Source: Cycas panzhihuaensis
Taxonomy: Eukaryota > Cycadophyta
Reading direction: 5' to 3'
DNA length: 64,000 nucleotides
Assembly (NCBI GenBank): GCA_023213395.1
Contig: CM041465.1
Span: forward strand, 118,923,741 to 118,987,740
Shown here: piece after piece, positions 10,799-23,132 of the stretch
How positions within the stretch are numbered: position 1 is the stretch's first letter
Layout: each line of letters opens with the position of its first letter
Made by a program: the position numbers and the translations under genes
Notes under the pieces: generated by a model
Told to the model about the DNA's origin: nothing
Databases searched by the model: none
The model's input: only the letters and a program-made list of their open reading frames with translations

Positions 10799-11280
10799 TG
10801 AAGGAAAATATATTTGCAAGAACTATGCTTTGATGCCAAATGATGGAAAAATTATGGAGCCAAAGTGCTCTGATACAAAATGATGGAAAATATGCTTGCA
10901 AACTAACAGGTTAGAACATATATCAAATAAGTACAAACTAGTATTGCATCAATACAGCAGTGTATCACCATTACAATAGCATAACACATGAGAGCCTTGT
11001 TGTTCAATCCATTGTAGCGAATGAGTGTTACAAATCTTCCTCAAAGTAGGTGGTGTCTAAACACACCATGGTTGTACACCCCTTAACATTTATAGTTTGG
11101 GGGAGGAGGGAAACTCCTCAACCCCTGAATTCAAATTAATAATAAAATAATACTAACTTAACTTAAATGAAACTAACTCAACTTACCTTAACTTACCTTG
11201 ACATGTTGAGCATCACATGTCTAAATTGAGGTGCACAATCCTGGTAGGTAAGAGGGAGTTGAGTGATGACATTACACCCA
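10799..11280 (-). repeat. 5' LTR of element 1
   Basis: Near-identical to 6617-7100. Primer-site-like repeats are at 10827-10838 and 10867-10878, spaced about 41 bp from the true primer site. Confidence 0.92.
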
Positions 11281-11461
11281 AGTAATTTATGTCTATCCCT
11301 CCCCTCCCCCTCTAATTTTGGAATCTGAACATCATACTTGATAATATTATCATAGTAGCATGAGGGTATTTTGGAGTCCAGTCTAAGCAACTAATCCTCT
11401 ATCTCTATAAAAATGACATCTCTAGTAACGATAATTTTTTATTGTAAAGGTATAAAGACCT
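11281..11461 (-). repeat. Right copy of the 181-bp duplication flanking element 1
   Basis: Starts at the first base after the LTR and repeats 6436-6616 with one mismatch; copia A then continues without a gap. Confidence 0.92.
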
Positions 11462-14400
11462 TATACCCTTTCTTATCTATAGGATATTCAACAAATATGT
11501 CTTAAAGTACCCTTGGCTGGAGTTTATTTTGATCTACATCTAGAATATGGGCATAGTATATAGAGCCAAAAATTTTGAAGTAGTGAACAATAGGGGCTTG
11601 TCCTGACCACTTTTTATTAGATGAGTATCCTTCCTTTGATAGGCTAACAATATTAATATAATAAGTAGTTGTCCATATGACTTCAACCCATAGATAGGCA
11701 AACACATTTTTGTATGCTAACATAGCTCAAGCCATGTATATAATTATCATGTTCATGCATTTAACAACTCCATTTTATTGTGGGATACCTACTACTATTA
11801 TTTGATGCTCGATGCCATTGTTTTGAAGGTAGATTCAAACTCATGTGAGGTATATTTTCCACCATTATTAGTTTGAAGACATTTGAGTTAATAACTTGAC
11901 TCTTTTTCAGTATGGCTTTTAAATTCTTTAAATATACAAAAGACTTCATCTTTCTTATGTAGAAAAGCTACCCATACTTTTCTAATAAAATCACCAATGA
12001 AAGAGATGTAATATAATTTTCCCTTTAGTGAAGGAATGGTCATTGGTCTTCATAGATTAGAGTATACCAATTGTAATAGATGACTTAATTTTCACCAACT
12101 TTTAGGAAAGGGTTGTCAATAAGATTTGGCAATGATACAAGCTTCACATTTGAAGGGCTTAGAGGAGAACTTTGGAATATTTAGAAGAGTGTTACAAATA
12201 TCTCTAAGTCTATCAATGTAAACATATCCCATGCGAGCATGCCAAAGATCTTTTGGTGACAACATTGAATGAGTTAAGATAGAGTTAAAATATAAATTCT
12301 TCATCAGCACAAGGGATTTAGGCACAATAGGCTTCAAAAGATAGAGAGATATTTAGTCCAAAGAGTTTACCAAAGAGATGTCCAGTCAAGACCACTGAAT
12401 TAGTTGGAGGGTGAATAACCTGGAGAGTTTGGTCATTTGTAGTTACACTTAAATTAAATCTATGAGAGATAAGTGTAGATAAAGAGAGTAGGTTTTGTTT
12501 GAGATTGGGTGTATATATAAGACATCAAGTAATGTAAAATCTCTTAAGCTTTGGAGTTTCAAGCAAATGTTACCAATTCCTTCAATAAGTTATTATGACT
12601 TATCAGCCATATGAGTAACTCCTTGAATATTTGAGTCAAATGTTTCATATAGATTATGATTGCATATCATATGTTGAGTTTCTCCTGTGTCCATGATCCA
12701 TTGTCTATCAATTGAAGCCATGCTATTTATAATTCTAATGGGGCTTGGCATTGGTGAAAGAAATTCACAAGTGATATATCCACATCAAGCTTTAAAGTAT
12801 CTCTGTGGTTGGTTAATGCCATTTAATATCGAAGATCTCTTAATTCTTTGAAAGTGTACTTGTATAAAACCTACACCACTAAAGGATTCTTCACAAGTTT
12901 TGTCAACATTGTGAGCTCCATGTTTTTGTTGGAACTTAGCCAACTTATAAGTGGTGATTCTACAATCTTTTACAAAGTATCCTTTGCAATTATAGCAATC
13001 ACACATAATAGTTTGATTACCAGTCCCTGAAGAGGTACTAGTTTAGCCTGACTATCTTACTCTTTATTGAGATGGCCCTTGGCCTTAAGACTATCGAGGC
13101 TATGACTGAGGGTTTGGTTAACTTTGTGGATGATTTCTCATGTTTCTTCCTATTCCTCTTGCTCAGTTGTTTCCTTTGCCATAAGAAGGACCTTGATTTT
13201 TTATGTAGCTAGCTTCTTTTTCCACTTCAAAGGCTGCATCCAGAAGAGAGTCAGAGGCTATAAAGTTATTATCAAAGGTTTTATCCAATTCTATGAACTT
13301 TTCAGCAAGTGCTTTGAAGTTGAGTGTCTTCAATGTTCCACTAGATTAAAGACTTCCAAGCAAGTTTTTATAATTAGGGACATGTAGATATAATTAGATC
13401 AAAAATGCCTAAGTGATATATTATGTCTTAAAATCTTTATCAATTGCATGTTTTATTAGTCAAAGAGGATTTATTATCTTATGAGCCTATCCCTTCTACA
13501 TTTTTAATTTATTTATTTTTAGAACAAGATGAACAAATTCTAAATCTAACTTAATATCAAAGTTCTTCTTGAGAACTCTAAGGACCTTTTAGGCTATATT
13601 ATATTATTCTTCGTTAATCAAGTTATATAAAGAATGATCAATAACCAATAGAATTCTTGCACAAATCCTTTTATCTCTAATTATAGTTTAGTTATGGCAT
13701 CTGTAGGAGCTGTTGGTGTGGATCCACCAGAAGCAGGTGTTGTAGTTGTTGTAGGTATAAGGGGTATAGGTTGCAAGTGGGCTCTCCAAAGGCCTTCATA
13801 CTTTGCAACATTTTAAACTCCAATATACCATAAATCCCAATTTTCTTTACCTTTCAATATGTAGTTGACATTCTACATAAATTGAGATGATATGGTGATG
13901 ATGAAAAAGTAGAAGAGATGATGTAAGTATGTACCATTGACACATGTGACTAGTACATTTAGCACAGTAGGGATATAGAAATGAATGCTATGATGAGAAG
14001 TAAACAATGATTAAGTATTTTTTTAATAACTAGAAAAAATGAGTATAAGCAATAATGCAAGAATGAGGCCTAATATAGAGCTGGTAAAGAGTGGTGATGT
14101 GTTATGCCACTAACCTCTAACTTATGTATAAATATATGTGAGGTTTCAATGCTTAAGGCTTCTAGTATACGATTAAGACCTTCACCCGTGATACTTGCAC
14201 CTACGCTTAGTGATAAAATCTAAGTCACAATAGAGCCCAGGTACTCTCAATCCTCACCTAGTTCACTAATGAGAAGCCATATATCTCCTCTAAAGATTCA
14301 AATAGTATATGTATATCCCATGGCTATGACAGATATTGGACTGAGTTAATTTTAATATTACATTAAGATTTTGAGTTTTCTCAAGTGGTTATCAAGATTG

Positions 14401-15833
14401 TACCTAATTGAAGGCCATAGGGATGGCTAACCTGTCCCTCTACCACTATTCTAGTTAAAACCAGACGTAATATGAAATTCACACCTCCCTTAGGCCCCAA
14501 ACTTTAGCCAATCATAGTCTATTTCAACTAAGGTAAGTGTGTGCACAAGTCAAAAACTAGCAGCATAAATCATACGGATGAGATTCCTTTTAGGAATAAT
14601 GTAAGTTATTTTTGAATAACTAAAAACTGAAATGGAAAGTTACCAAATATGCTTGCTTGTCTTTCATGCTTGCTTTGTTGTTGTTTCTACTTTATATGAT
14701 ACTTTATGCTGTGTGTACAAATAGAAAAAGCATGCTAGATTTAGCAAGGGAACTAGATGTTTCTTTCAATCCAAGGTTTTCCTTACTTTAGTACAATGTT
14801 TAAAAATATGTTTTTAAAAATTTCAATGTAAAAGTCATAAAGGGCTAAAAAGAGAGATTAACTTACCACTAAAATACTAATTTTTCTAAATCTAGATTTA
14901 TGCTATTTTACATTATTTTATGATTTTTTTACAAAATTTATAAATAATGATAAATGGACAAAGTTTTCTAAATATTATAATTATGAAGGCCTAAATGATG
15001 AAATTTAAATTTATAGAAAAAGGAAAAAGTATTTAGATTGTCAGTTTTAATAGGGTAGTGAAGTTAGATTTTTGAAAATGCATAAAAGATTTTTGCCTAA
15101 AAAAGCACAAAAGTAAAATCTTGCTAGATCCACTATCTTAGAATCTAAACTTTAATATGTCAAAAGTTTCATCTTGATATATACATTAACTTTTCCTTTT
15201 GTACTATCTCCAAAATTAGCTAAAAAGCTACCTGACACACCCTCACAATGTCTTTTGTGGGGTTGAGTAAGTAAATTCAGCATCTATGAGAAAACTTCAA
15301 ATATCTCACTAACTAGTGGATAAAATTTGATGAGATTTATCTTAAAATATACATAAGACATAAACCTACTAGATCCCTTAAAAAAACTTTCATATTTTTA
15401 ACTCATGTTTAAAGAATTTCATTAAGAAAAGTGCCTTAAGTCACTTATCTATAAATTTTAACATTTTAATTCAACCAAAACTCACTATTATAGGCTAAAT
15501 CTGAAGCTACTCTAGAAGAAAAAAATGATCCTCTTATCAAGTTAACCCTTCATGCCAAATTTCATTAAAATCTAAGATGGTCAAATTTTTCATAAATATT
15601 TAGGCCTTTAATGCTTTTGAGACTGTTCCAACAACCAAACAGCTTCAAAAACCTATATTTTTTACCTTTGAAATTCTACACACATAGAGAAAGTAGTAAC
15701 ATATAAATTAATATAATTTTAAGTTCTAAAAATTTTAAAAATGATGAGTGTACTCTTAATACTTCACATTAAAGGTGAAGAAGAAGTAAAATGACTCCAT
15801 GCGAGTGAAATAGAGTGAATAAATCCCTTTCTA

Positions 15834-15845
15834 ACTCTGATGCCA
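15834..15845 (-). other. Primer-binding site of copia A
   Basis: ACTCTGATGCCA on the plus strand, two differences from the perfect initiator-Met complement, two bases before the LTR. Confidence 0.8.
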
Positions 15846-15847
15846 CA

Positions 15848-16157
15848 AGAAGGAATGATGGATCTAGGGAATAAATCACTCACATACACACAATAGTAAT
15901 AAGAAATGAAAAAAATATGAAATAACATATCATAGCAAGCTCAGAGGTAAGAATGAATAATGACTCCTTCCTTGAGTTTTTACCTTTTATTATTAAGGGT
16001 GAGCATTAGGGTTAGGATTTTCCTTCTTAATGACATGAACCCAAAATTATATCTAAATACACATAAAGTATATTTTACTAAGAGACTAATACTAACAATA
16101 TATCCAAGGCTACTTAATTAATCTATAAAAATGACCTTGATATATTAACCTCTTTCA
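15848..16157 (-). repeat. 5' LTR of copia A
   Basis: 310 bp. Matches the LTR at 52536-52846 of copia B along its whole length (GATGGATCTAGGGAATAAAT through TATATTAAC.T.TTTCA). Ends CA; the first base is A instead of T. It is the only LTR left on this copy. Confidence 0.88.
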
Positions 16158-16684
16158 GTTTTACTCCATTTCTTCTAAAGTATGGCCTACATATATATAG
16201 ATCTAATTATATAATCTATAAAAAAAATAATTTACTTCTAAGCATCATTAAGACGAAGTGAGTTAATGGAATTTTCTATCTTTTATAACCATTTATCTAC
16301 TTCAATTTCACCATCCTATGAGTATGTTAACATCTTAAAATTATAATAAAAAAATTGGTTATTGAGGCCATCATTTCTTCTATATTCCTTTTAATTATCA
16401 TTATATCTTTTATTTTCTTTTTTATCCTCTTCTTTTTTATTACTACTTTTAGAGTTTTATTGGTCTCCTCCTTTTCTAGGGCCCTTAGCTGTGGTCATAC
16501 TTTCTATCATCCAATTTATATTAATTATGTCATTACTAAATTTTTCCTAGGCATTAACTAGTTCTTGTTGCTTATGTCTAGTTGTTTATAAGGCTCTTCT
16601 ATTTCCTTTTTAAGTTTTATTCTAAAAGATCAAAATTTAAAGTCCATTCCCTTTAGATATTTAATAATCATAAGTTTCAAGTAT
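16158..16684 (-). pseudogene. Gypsy element E: gag N-terminal relic
   Basis: Minus strand carries a gag-like core (DGEIEVDKWL, then INSLRLND, with stops around) that resumes at 4045 downward in FQKEQFIK.YIDKFEKLHLK. The two pieces were one gag before copia A inserted between them. The primer site expected beside the LTR near 16.66 kb is too decayed to call. Confidence 0.55.
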
Positions 16685-16981
16685 TGTTAGGAAATAAGAA
16701 GAAAGATAAAAAAGAAAACTAAAATAAATCTCCAAAGAGCCAAATGATCAAAAGATCATAGATGAGTTAACTCATAAAATATTATTTATAAATGAATGAT
16801 AATTCTCTATTTATAGGTATCAAAATTGATCACCTTTTAAAAAATTAACTTCCTAATAATAAAACTAACTTTTAATAATAATAATAAGATACCTACTTCC
16901 TAATAATAATATAACTTTTAATAATTAAAATTAATAATTTATCATATTTGTGTTTGACTTCTATAATTATATCAAATTGCA
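16685..16981 (-). repeat. 5' LTR of gypsy element E
   Basis: Matches 819-1107: AATAAGAAGAAAG at the left, TTATAGGTATCA.AATTGATCACC-like text, AAAAAATTAACTTCCTAATA, and GACTTCTATAATTATAT near the end. The outer edge is TTGCA at 16981. The left edge is uncertain by 10-20 bases. Confidence 0.7.
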
Positions 16982-17540
16982 TCATCTTCCTTATTGATAA
17001 TCACACACAATTCATTATACTTTGATGTAAATAATGCCTATACTCTCATAAAATTTCATTACATATAGGATACATGTTGCTTATAGTTTGAGATTTACCA
17101 CTCTCTCCTTAGGTATACATCATCTCTACGTTTCATACTAAGTAGAAGAAGAAATTTTCCCTTTACCAACAAACATATTTAATTTACCTTATAGGTGAGA
17201 AATAGCTTCAAATATGGGAGCCATCTAACGAAAAGAGGACATAATCCCCACTAATATAATTATAGGAGAAATAGAAAAGGATATGATCATGATATCAAAA
17301 TACATCATAGTCAAGATACTCTAAGTAGGCTATGATAATAAAAGAGTAGGGTGTAGGTTGTATCTAATTTAAGTATAGAATTTGGTAATTAGTAGGCTAG
17401 GCAAAAAACATGTATACCCTAAATAATTTTAGATCTAACTACAAACAAGCTGGAGAATTCTAAAGTTGAAAGGTAGTTGAAGGTTTATAAAGGAGAGGGA
17501 GCTCTTTTATGAAGAGAAGGGATTGATAAGTTATATATTT
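16982..17540. other. Unassigned AT-rich spacer
   Basis: No gene, LTR pair or clear domain seen between elements E and C. Confidence 0.5.
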
Positions 17541-17903
17541 TGTTATGAAGCCAAGGTGTACACCCTCTTTGAACTGACATGTCTATTGGAAGTGATATGA
17601 AACTAAGGAGCATGACCCCTTTATGAACTAGCATAATCATTAGTAGTGGTCATTTATAAAATATTAAAAGAGTAGGAGTTTAATCAAATAGATGATTATG
17701 GTGGAATATTTCTTAGAGCTTTGATATTTAGAGATAATTATAGGTAACAATGAATTCTAGGATGAGTCACCTCAAAGAGGAGAAAATTTCAAACCTTTTA
17801 ATTAATTTTCTATACTATTTAACTATTATTTAATATTATTTTCTCATTATTTATATATCATCATATGTGGATATATTATGAATCCACATTTACTTTATAA
17901 TAA
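17541..17903 (+). repeat. 5' LTR of gypsy C
   Basis: Begins TGTTATGAAGCCAAGG. Shared landmarks with the right copy: GTGGTCATTTAT.AAATATTAAA, TAGGAGTTTAA, TAGTGAATTCTAGGA-like text, and CATGTGGATA near the end. The exact end is inferred from the primer site. Confidence 0.7.
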
Positions 17904-20900
17904 GTGGTATTATAGCATTAGGTTTACCTAAGTACAAGAGGTTGAGTTAATTTTTTTTTGAAAGCTTCTCAGTGAAATTTTATACCCATCGATGGTTAGA
18001 CTATGATATAATTTTATTGGGAACTCATAATATATTACCATCTATTCTATCATGGTATACACTTATTCATTATCAAAATGAGTGGTTATATGACATAGTT
18101 TGGTACCAAAATAATTGAGCATTTAATCTCTAAACTTACCTAAGGTAAATTTATAGAGTTTTATAATATTGAGATACTTAACATCCAATGATTAAAACTA
18201 AGCTATCTAGTAACTATTTTTAGTAATTCATTTTTTAAATTTAGGTATTTTTTATAATCTATTCTCCTATGTATAATTTAATATGTGAAACAAGCAAGAC
18301 AAAATCATTTTGGAGCTCTATTTTAGGTTGGAAAAAAAAAAAGGAGAAACTTCCCTTTAGAGAACACAAAGCACTATGTCATCTTAGGAAACATGGCTCA
18401 AAGAATTAAAGAACTTACAAACAATTCAAGGAACTCCAAATTTGTGCACATTATAATTGCACTATAAGATTTAGTAGAGGTGCTATAGAATTTAGTAGAT
18501 AAATTATCTTAAGAGATGTTTAATATATAAGAAGAAGTTGATAAGGTCCTACATAAAAAATAGAGGGAAGGCACATTAAGAGAAAATTAGGAAATTAAGA
18601 GGGAACCCATACTTAGGGAACCTAAATATATAAAAGTTCTAATATTTAGAAATGTAAATATTTAATTAGAATATTTTGATCTAGATAAAAGTTAGGAAGT
18701 ATGAGCATGATTAACAAAGATATAGACCTGTTTTGACATTCATCCATGCTTTTATAGACAAAAAATCTTATTTTCAATATTATATTTGAGTAATCAAACA
18801 CTATAAATGTTTACTTAGTGATGTGAGGACTATGATAATACCACAAACTTTAACTAGATTTTTTTCTATTTTGAAATATGTGAGTAATATAAAGATATAT
18901 AAGATAGAGATTTCTACTCTAGACTTCATTGTCTTTAGTATATGAAATTTATACAATAATATATATAAGAATTTAAAATTTATAAAGCATGTTATCCACC
19001 GCAATAAATGAGAATCTAGAAATATATCTCAGAGGACTTAAACCAAATATTTGCTATAGGTTTAAAAACTTCAGGTTTATAAATCTATGATAAGTAATAT
19101 CAAAAGTTAGAAGTATTCATGCTAAATTTAATGTAAATCAATGTTATTATACTAATTTTAGAAATAATTTTTAACCACCTCCAAAAATTCAAGTAATGGA
19201 CTCATTCTTAAAATAAGAAAGTATATTAAATTCTACCAAGGTCGAATACCTTAAAAAGGGAACATACTTTAAATGCAATGAAAAATAGACAAAAGATCAT
19301 CAATTCTCTAGTATAGATACTAAAAAATTATTTATGTTAGAAAATAAACAATAAATAATTGAGAAATCATTAGAGGAACCTATTATGGAAGACAAACAAG
19401 TCATAAAAGAATTAGCATTGGAAGATGGAGATGATAACCTTAAGATAAAGATCTCATTGAAATTAATAATAAGAGTTTTGGCATCACTTCAAATATTATA
19501 TCTAATAGAAATAATAACAAATACAAAGGTAACTATCTCAATTGATGGAGGAAGCACTTATAACTTGATCAACTAAAGGATAGTTAAATAAGCAAGTCTC
19601 CAAATTACCCCACTTAAGCAATTTTGGGTAGCTATTACTAGTGGGAAGATAATACCATATGGGGGATTTTGTCAAAAGTTCCCTTTGATAATGCATAATT
19701 ATATGTTATAATCTACTATGTTTTCCATGCTAGTAAGTGGTTTTGATTCACTTTTATGCATTCTATGGTTATAAACCTTAAGGTCAATTTTCATAAACTA
19801 TAACAAATTATTCATGAAGTTTTAGGAAAATGGGAAGAAGTACATATTATATGGATCTCCCACACCCTCAAATTAAGAAGTCTCTTCGCATCATATAGGG
19901 AAAATCTTTTAAAAAGGAACTTCAAGGTATGTGATCAATTATTTTTCAATATCAGTGGCTAGAAACTAAGATATTCATCCTAATATGAGCACTTTAATAT
20001 AGGAAGATAATAATATTTTTTTAGAATTACAAAATAATTACCATTAATAGGGGATTAGAGAATGCCACTGAACTTGAACTTGATATAACCCCAATTAACA
20101 TTTGACCATATTAACATTCTCATCATCACAAGATTATCATTGAAAAGCTAATATAGGAGCTGATGGATCAAGGAAAAATAATATGTAACAGAATCCCTTT
20201 TATAACACAAGTCATTTAATTCCAAAGAAAGATGGATCTTTTATAATATATGTTGATTATAGGCATCTTAATAAGGCTATTGTTAAAAAATAATTTTTGA
20301 TTTCTCAAATCGAAGATCTCCTAGATGAACTACATGATGCTCATTTTTTTACAAAGATAGATATTAAATCTTACTATTACCATATCTAAGTTATGGCTCA
20401 AGATACAAAAGAAATGGCTTTTTGTACACATAAAGGTCACTATGGATTTAAGGTTATACCATTTGAACTGACAAATACACCAACTTTTCAAGATATTGTG
20501 AAGTAGGTATTTTATCCCTATTTTAGGAAATTCATTTTAGTCTTATTTGATGATATTCCAATTTATAATAAGTCCTTAATCAAGCACTCACAACATCTTA
20601 AAAAGGTCCTCCAAATATTATAAGGTAATTTCCTATTTGCTAACAAAGCAAAATACACATTTGGGTTAGAAGATGTAGATTACTTAGGCCACATAATAAC
20701 TCATGAAGGGGTGAAAATGGATCTAAAAAATATCTAAGAAATATTAGACTAGCCTCATCCCATGAATATATCAATGATAAAGGGTTTTCTAATAATATTT
20801 AGGATTATATAAGAGATTCATTAAGGGTTATGGATGTATAATAATAACCCTTTTATATTTGATAAGAAAAGATACTTTCAAATGGAATGAATAAGCAAAT

Positions 20901-22781
20901 AAATCATTCAAAAATCTCATGAAATTAATAACACCCCTTCTAATGTTTCTTATATTGAATTTTGAATAAAAAATTATTATAGAGTGTGATGATGTTAGAG
21001 ATGGATCAGGTATAATAATAATGCAAAGTGATCAACTAATTTCATATGAAAGTCATAAATTTAAGGAAAAAGAGAAATCATGCCATATCTATAAATATTA
21101 AATATTGTCTATTATTCATGCAATTACAAAATGACATCATTGCTTAATAGAAAATAAATTTATTATTGAGATTGACCATGATAACCTTAAGTACTTTCTA
21201 AAATAACCATCCTTGTCTAAACAACAATAGATATGGGTGAACAAATTATAATCATTTAAATTTTGAAATAGTTTATAAAATGGGAAAATAAAATGTTGTT
21301 GCAAGCACTCAATCTATAAAAGAGATAGAGATATCACTCTTTAAGTTGTGACAACATTAGGTCTTGTATGGATCACCTAAATACAATAAGAAAATGTGTA
21401 AGACCCATATGTATAAAAGACCGTTCAGTAGGTTAAAAATGTTTTAAATTAAAATAAGAAATTTCAATTGAGAAATAATATCCCTTGGTATAAATATCAA
21501 ATTTATATTTCTCCCACTTTAACATTCAAAAATACAATCCTTCAGGAGTATCGTTCTACTCCTCTAGAAGATCATATATGGATAGATAAGACTTATAGAA
21601 ATATTATATAATTATTTATCTAAAATAACTTAAAAAGTGATGTACACTAATATGTGGCTAAGTGCAATACTTAAGAGAGGAACAAGTCTAAAATAATACA
21701 TATGCCCAACCCTTTGTAGCCATTACATATCCCTAAAAGAAAATGGAAAGAAATATCCATAAATATTATCACTATCTTACTATATTCAAATGGAAATAAT
21801 GCAATATGTGTAGTTGTTAACAAACTTATAAAATATGCTTATTTTAGGGGAATATAATTGACCTTCAAGGTAAGCCAAGTAGTAGATATTTCCATTAAAG
21901 AGATTTATCAATTACATTAATTTCCTAGAGTTATTATTAGTGATCACGGTCCCAAATTCACAAGTAAAATTTAGAAAGAGACACTTACCTTAGTTAGAAC
22001 CAAATTAATCATATGTATGGCATATCATCATTAGATAAATACTCAATTAGAAGTAATTAACAAATATTTAAAAGGGTATATTCATTACTTTACTTTAGAA
22101 AATTAATATCATTCATATCATTAATTATATTTGATAGAATATCTCCATTCAAAGATCTCTATGGGTATGATCTGCCATCTTTAATCCATATGATTACTCA
22201 ATCTAAAGTTTAAGTACTTAATGACTAAATAAGAAAAATAGAAGACAGCCTTAAGAACCTCAAAGATAACTTGAACACAATAAGGAATAGGATGAAACAA
22301 CAAGAAGATTTGCACTACGCTAAAAAATAATTTAATATTAGTGATTAGGTATTTATAAGGCTCTATCCTTATAAATAAATTTCATTAAACAAATATAGGA
22401 AGTACAAGATGTAACTAACATTCTATTATGCTTTTCAAGTGTAGAGGGGAATTGGTGAAGTTCTTTATTAGTTGGACATTCCAAATTTAAAAATTCACAA
22501 TGTATTATATGTATCTTGCTTAAAATTTAAAGTTAGAGGCAAAGTCACAATGTAAACAACTTTTCCCAAATTAGACAATGAAGTATTATACATCCTACAA
22601 CCAAAAGGCAAAAATATAGATAAGATCAAGACAACTATGTAATAGGGAGATAAAGGAATATATCATCAAATAGAAGGATATGGGCATTGAAGATACAACT
22701 TGGGAAGATGAAAATTAATGCTAGCAAAATTTACATGTTCTAATGCTTTAAGGGTAAAGAATTTTTTGAGAGTGAGGGACT
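17904..22781 (+). pseudogene. Gypsy C gag-pol relic
   Basis: The plus strand shows family order with stops and frameshifts throughout. A zinc-knuckle relic near 19.26 kb reads TYFKCNEK.TKDHQF. The protease motif ISIDGGSTYNLIN is near 19.53 kb. Reverse transcriptase at about 20.15-20.75 kb contains LIPKKDGSFIIYVDYRHLNK, FFTKIDIKSYYYHI and LVLFDDIPIY (active-site F-D-D kept), then DYLGHIITHEGVKMD. RNase H and integrase traces span 20.95-22.1 kb, and a chromodomain-like tail EYIIK.KDMGIEDTTWED lies near 22.66 kb, making it chromovirus-like. Indels and stops are both common, unlike element D. Confidence 0.72.
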
Positions 22782-23132
22782 TATTATGAAGCTAAGGGAT
22801 GTACCCACTCTGAACCAACACATCTAGTAGAAGTGTTATGAAGCCAAGGGACATGACCTTTCTATAACCTGACATATTCATTAAAAGTGGTCATTTATGA
22901 AATATTAAATGCGTAGGAGTTTAACTAAAGAGATCATCATGGTTAAATATTTCTTGGAGCTTTGACATTTAAAGGCAATTGTAGGTAGTAGTGAATTCTA
23001 GGAGGAGGCCTAACCTTGAAAAGGACTAACTTTAAAAACGTTTGACTATTTTTTTTATTATTTTACTATTATTTAATATTATTTTTAAATTATTTTTATA
23101 TCACCACATGTGGATAAATTATGGAACCTTAT
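22782..23132 (+). repeat. 3' LTR of gypsy C
   Basis: Follows the polypurine tract; TATTATGAAGCTAAGG aligns with the left LTR start. Homology fades after GTGGATAAATTATGG, so the right end is approximate. Confidence 0.65.

Larger units (their letters stand above)
6617..11280 (-). mobile_element. Element 1: non-autonomous gag-only LTR retrotransposon carrying foreign DNA
   Basis: A 4,664-bp element with 484- and 482-bp LTRs, both TG...CA, about 99% identical (three substitutions, two 1-bp indels seen), so it is the youngest insertion here. In minus orientation the order is: 5' LTR 11280-10799; initiator-Met primer site 10796-10785; AGATCT-rich leader; variable block at about 10140-8880; conserved leader 8870-8200; gag relic 7802-7113; polypurine tract 7115-7101; 3' LTR 7100-6617. 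There is no protease, integrase or RT, so it must have moved with enzymes supplied in trans, presumably by a copia element. It sits in copia A flanked by a 181-bp duplication. LTRs and conserved leader are related to element 2 (32493-38557). Confidence 0.9.
11281..15847 (-). pseudogene. Copia element A, 5' half: leader, gag, protease, integrase relics
   Basis: Minus strand, from right to left. 15.85-13.9 kb is an unusually long non-coding leader. Gag is at about 13.9-12.8 kb, with a zinc knuckle CYNCKGYFVKDC near 12.97 kb whose histidine is now tyrosine. A protease/GAG-pre-integrase region spans 12.8-12.1 kb (KDLWHARMGYVYIDRL and FKCEACIIAKSY, with two HHCC-type cysteines). The integrase core is at 12.0-11.7 kb and the RT-side linker at 11.7-11.46 kb (IVHYFKIFGSIYYAHILDVD). 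Copia B has parallel sequence up to about 12.4 kb. Frames are broken throughout. Confidence 0.72.
17541..23132 (+). mobile_element. Gypsy element C, strongly decayed
   Basis: About 5.6 kb. The left LTR is at 17541-17903 and the right LTR at 22782-23132. The primer site TGGTATTATAGC is at 17905-17916, and a polypurine-like GAGAGTGAGGGACT ends near 22781. The two LTRs differ at many positions, so this is one of the oldest insertions in the window. Flanking target duplications could not be recognised. Confidence 0.72.

Noticed and set aside
6612-11285. A normal 5-bp target duplication around element 1
   Set aside because: The flanks are GACCT on the left and AGTAA on the right; they do not match. 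The 181-bp duplication is the only flanking repeat.
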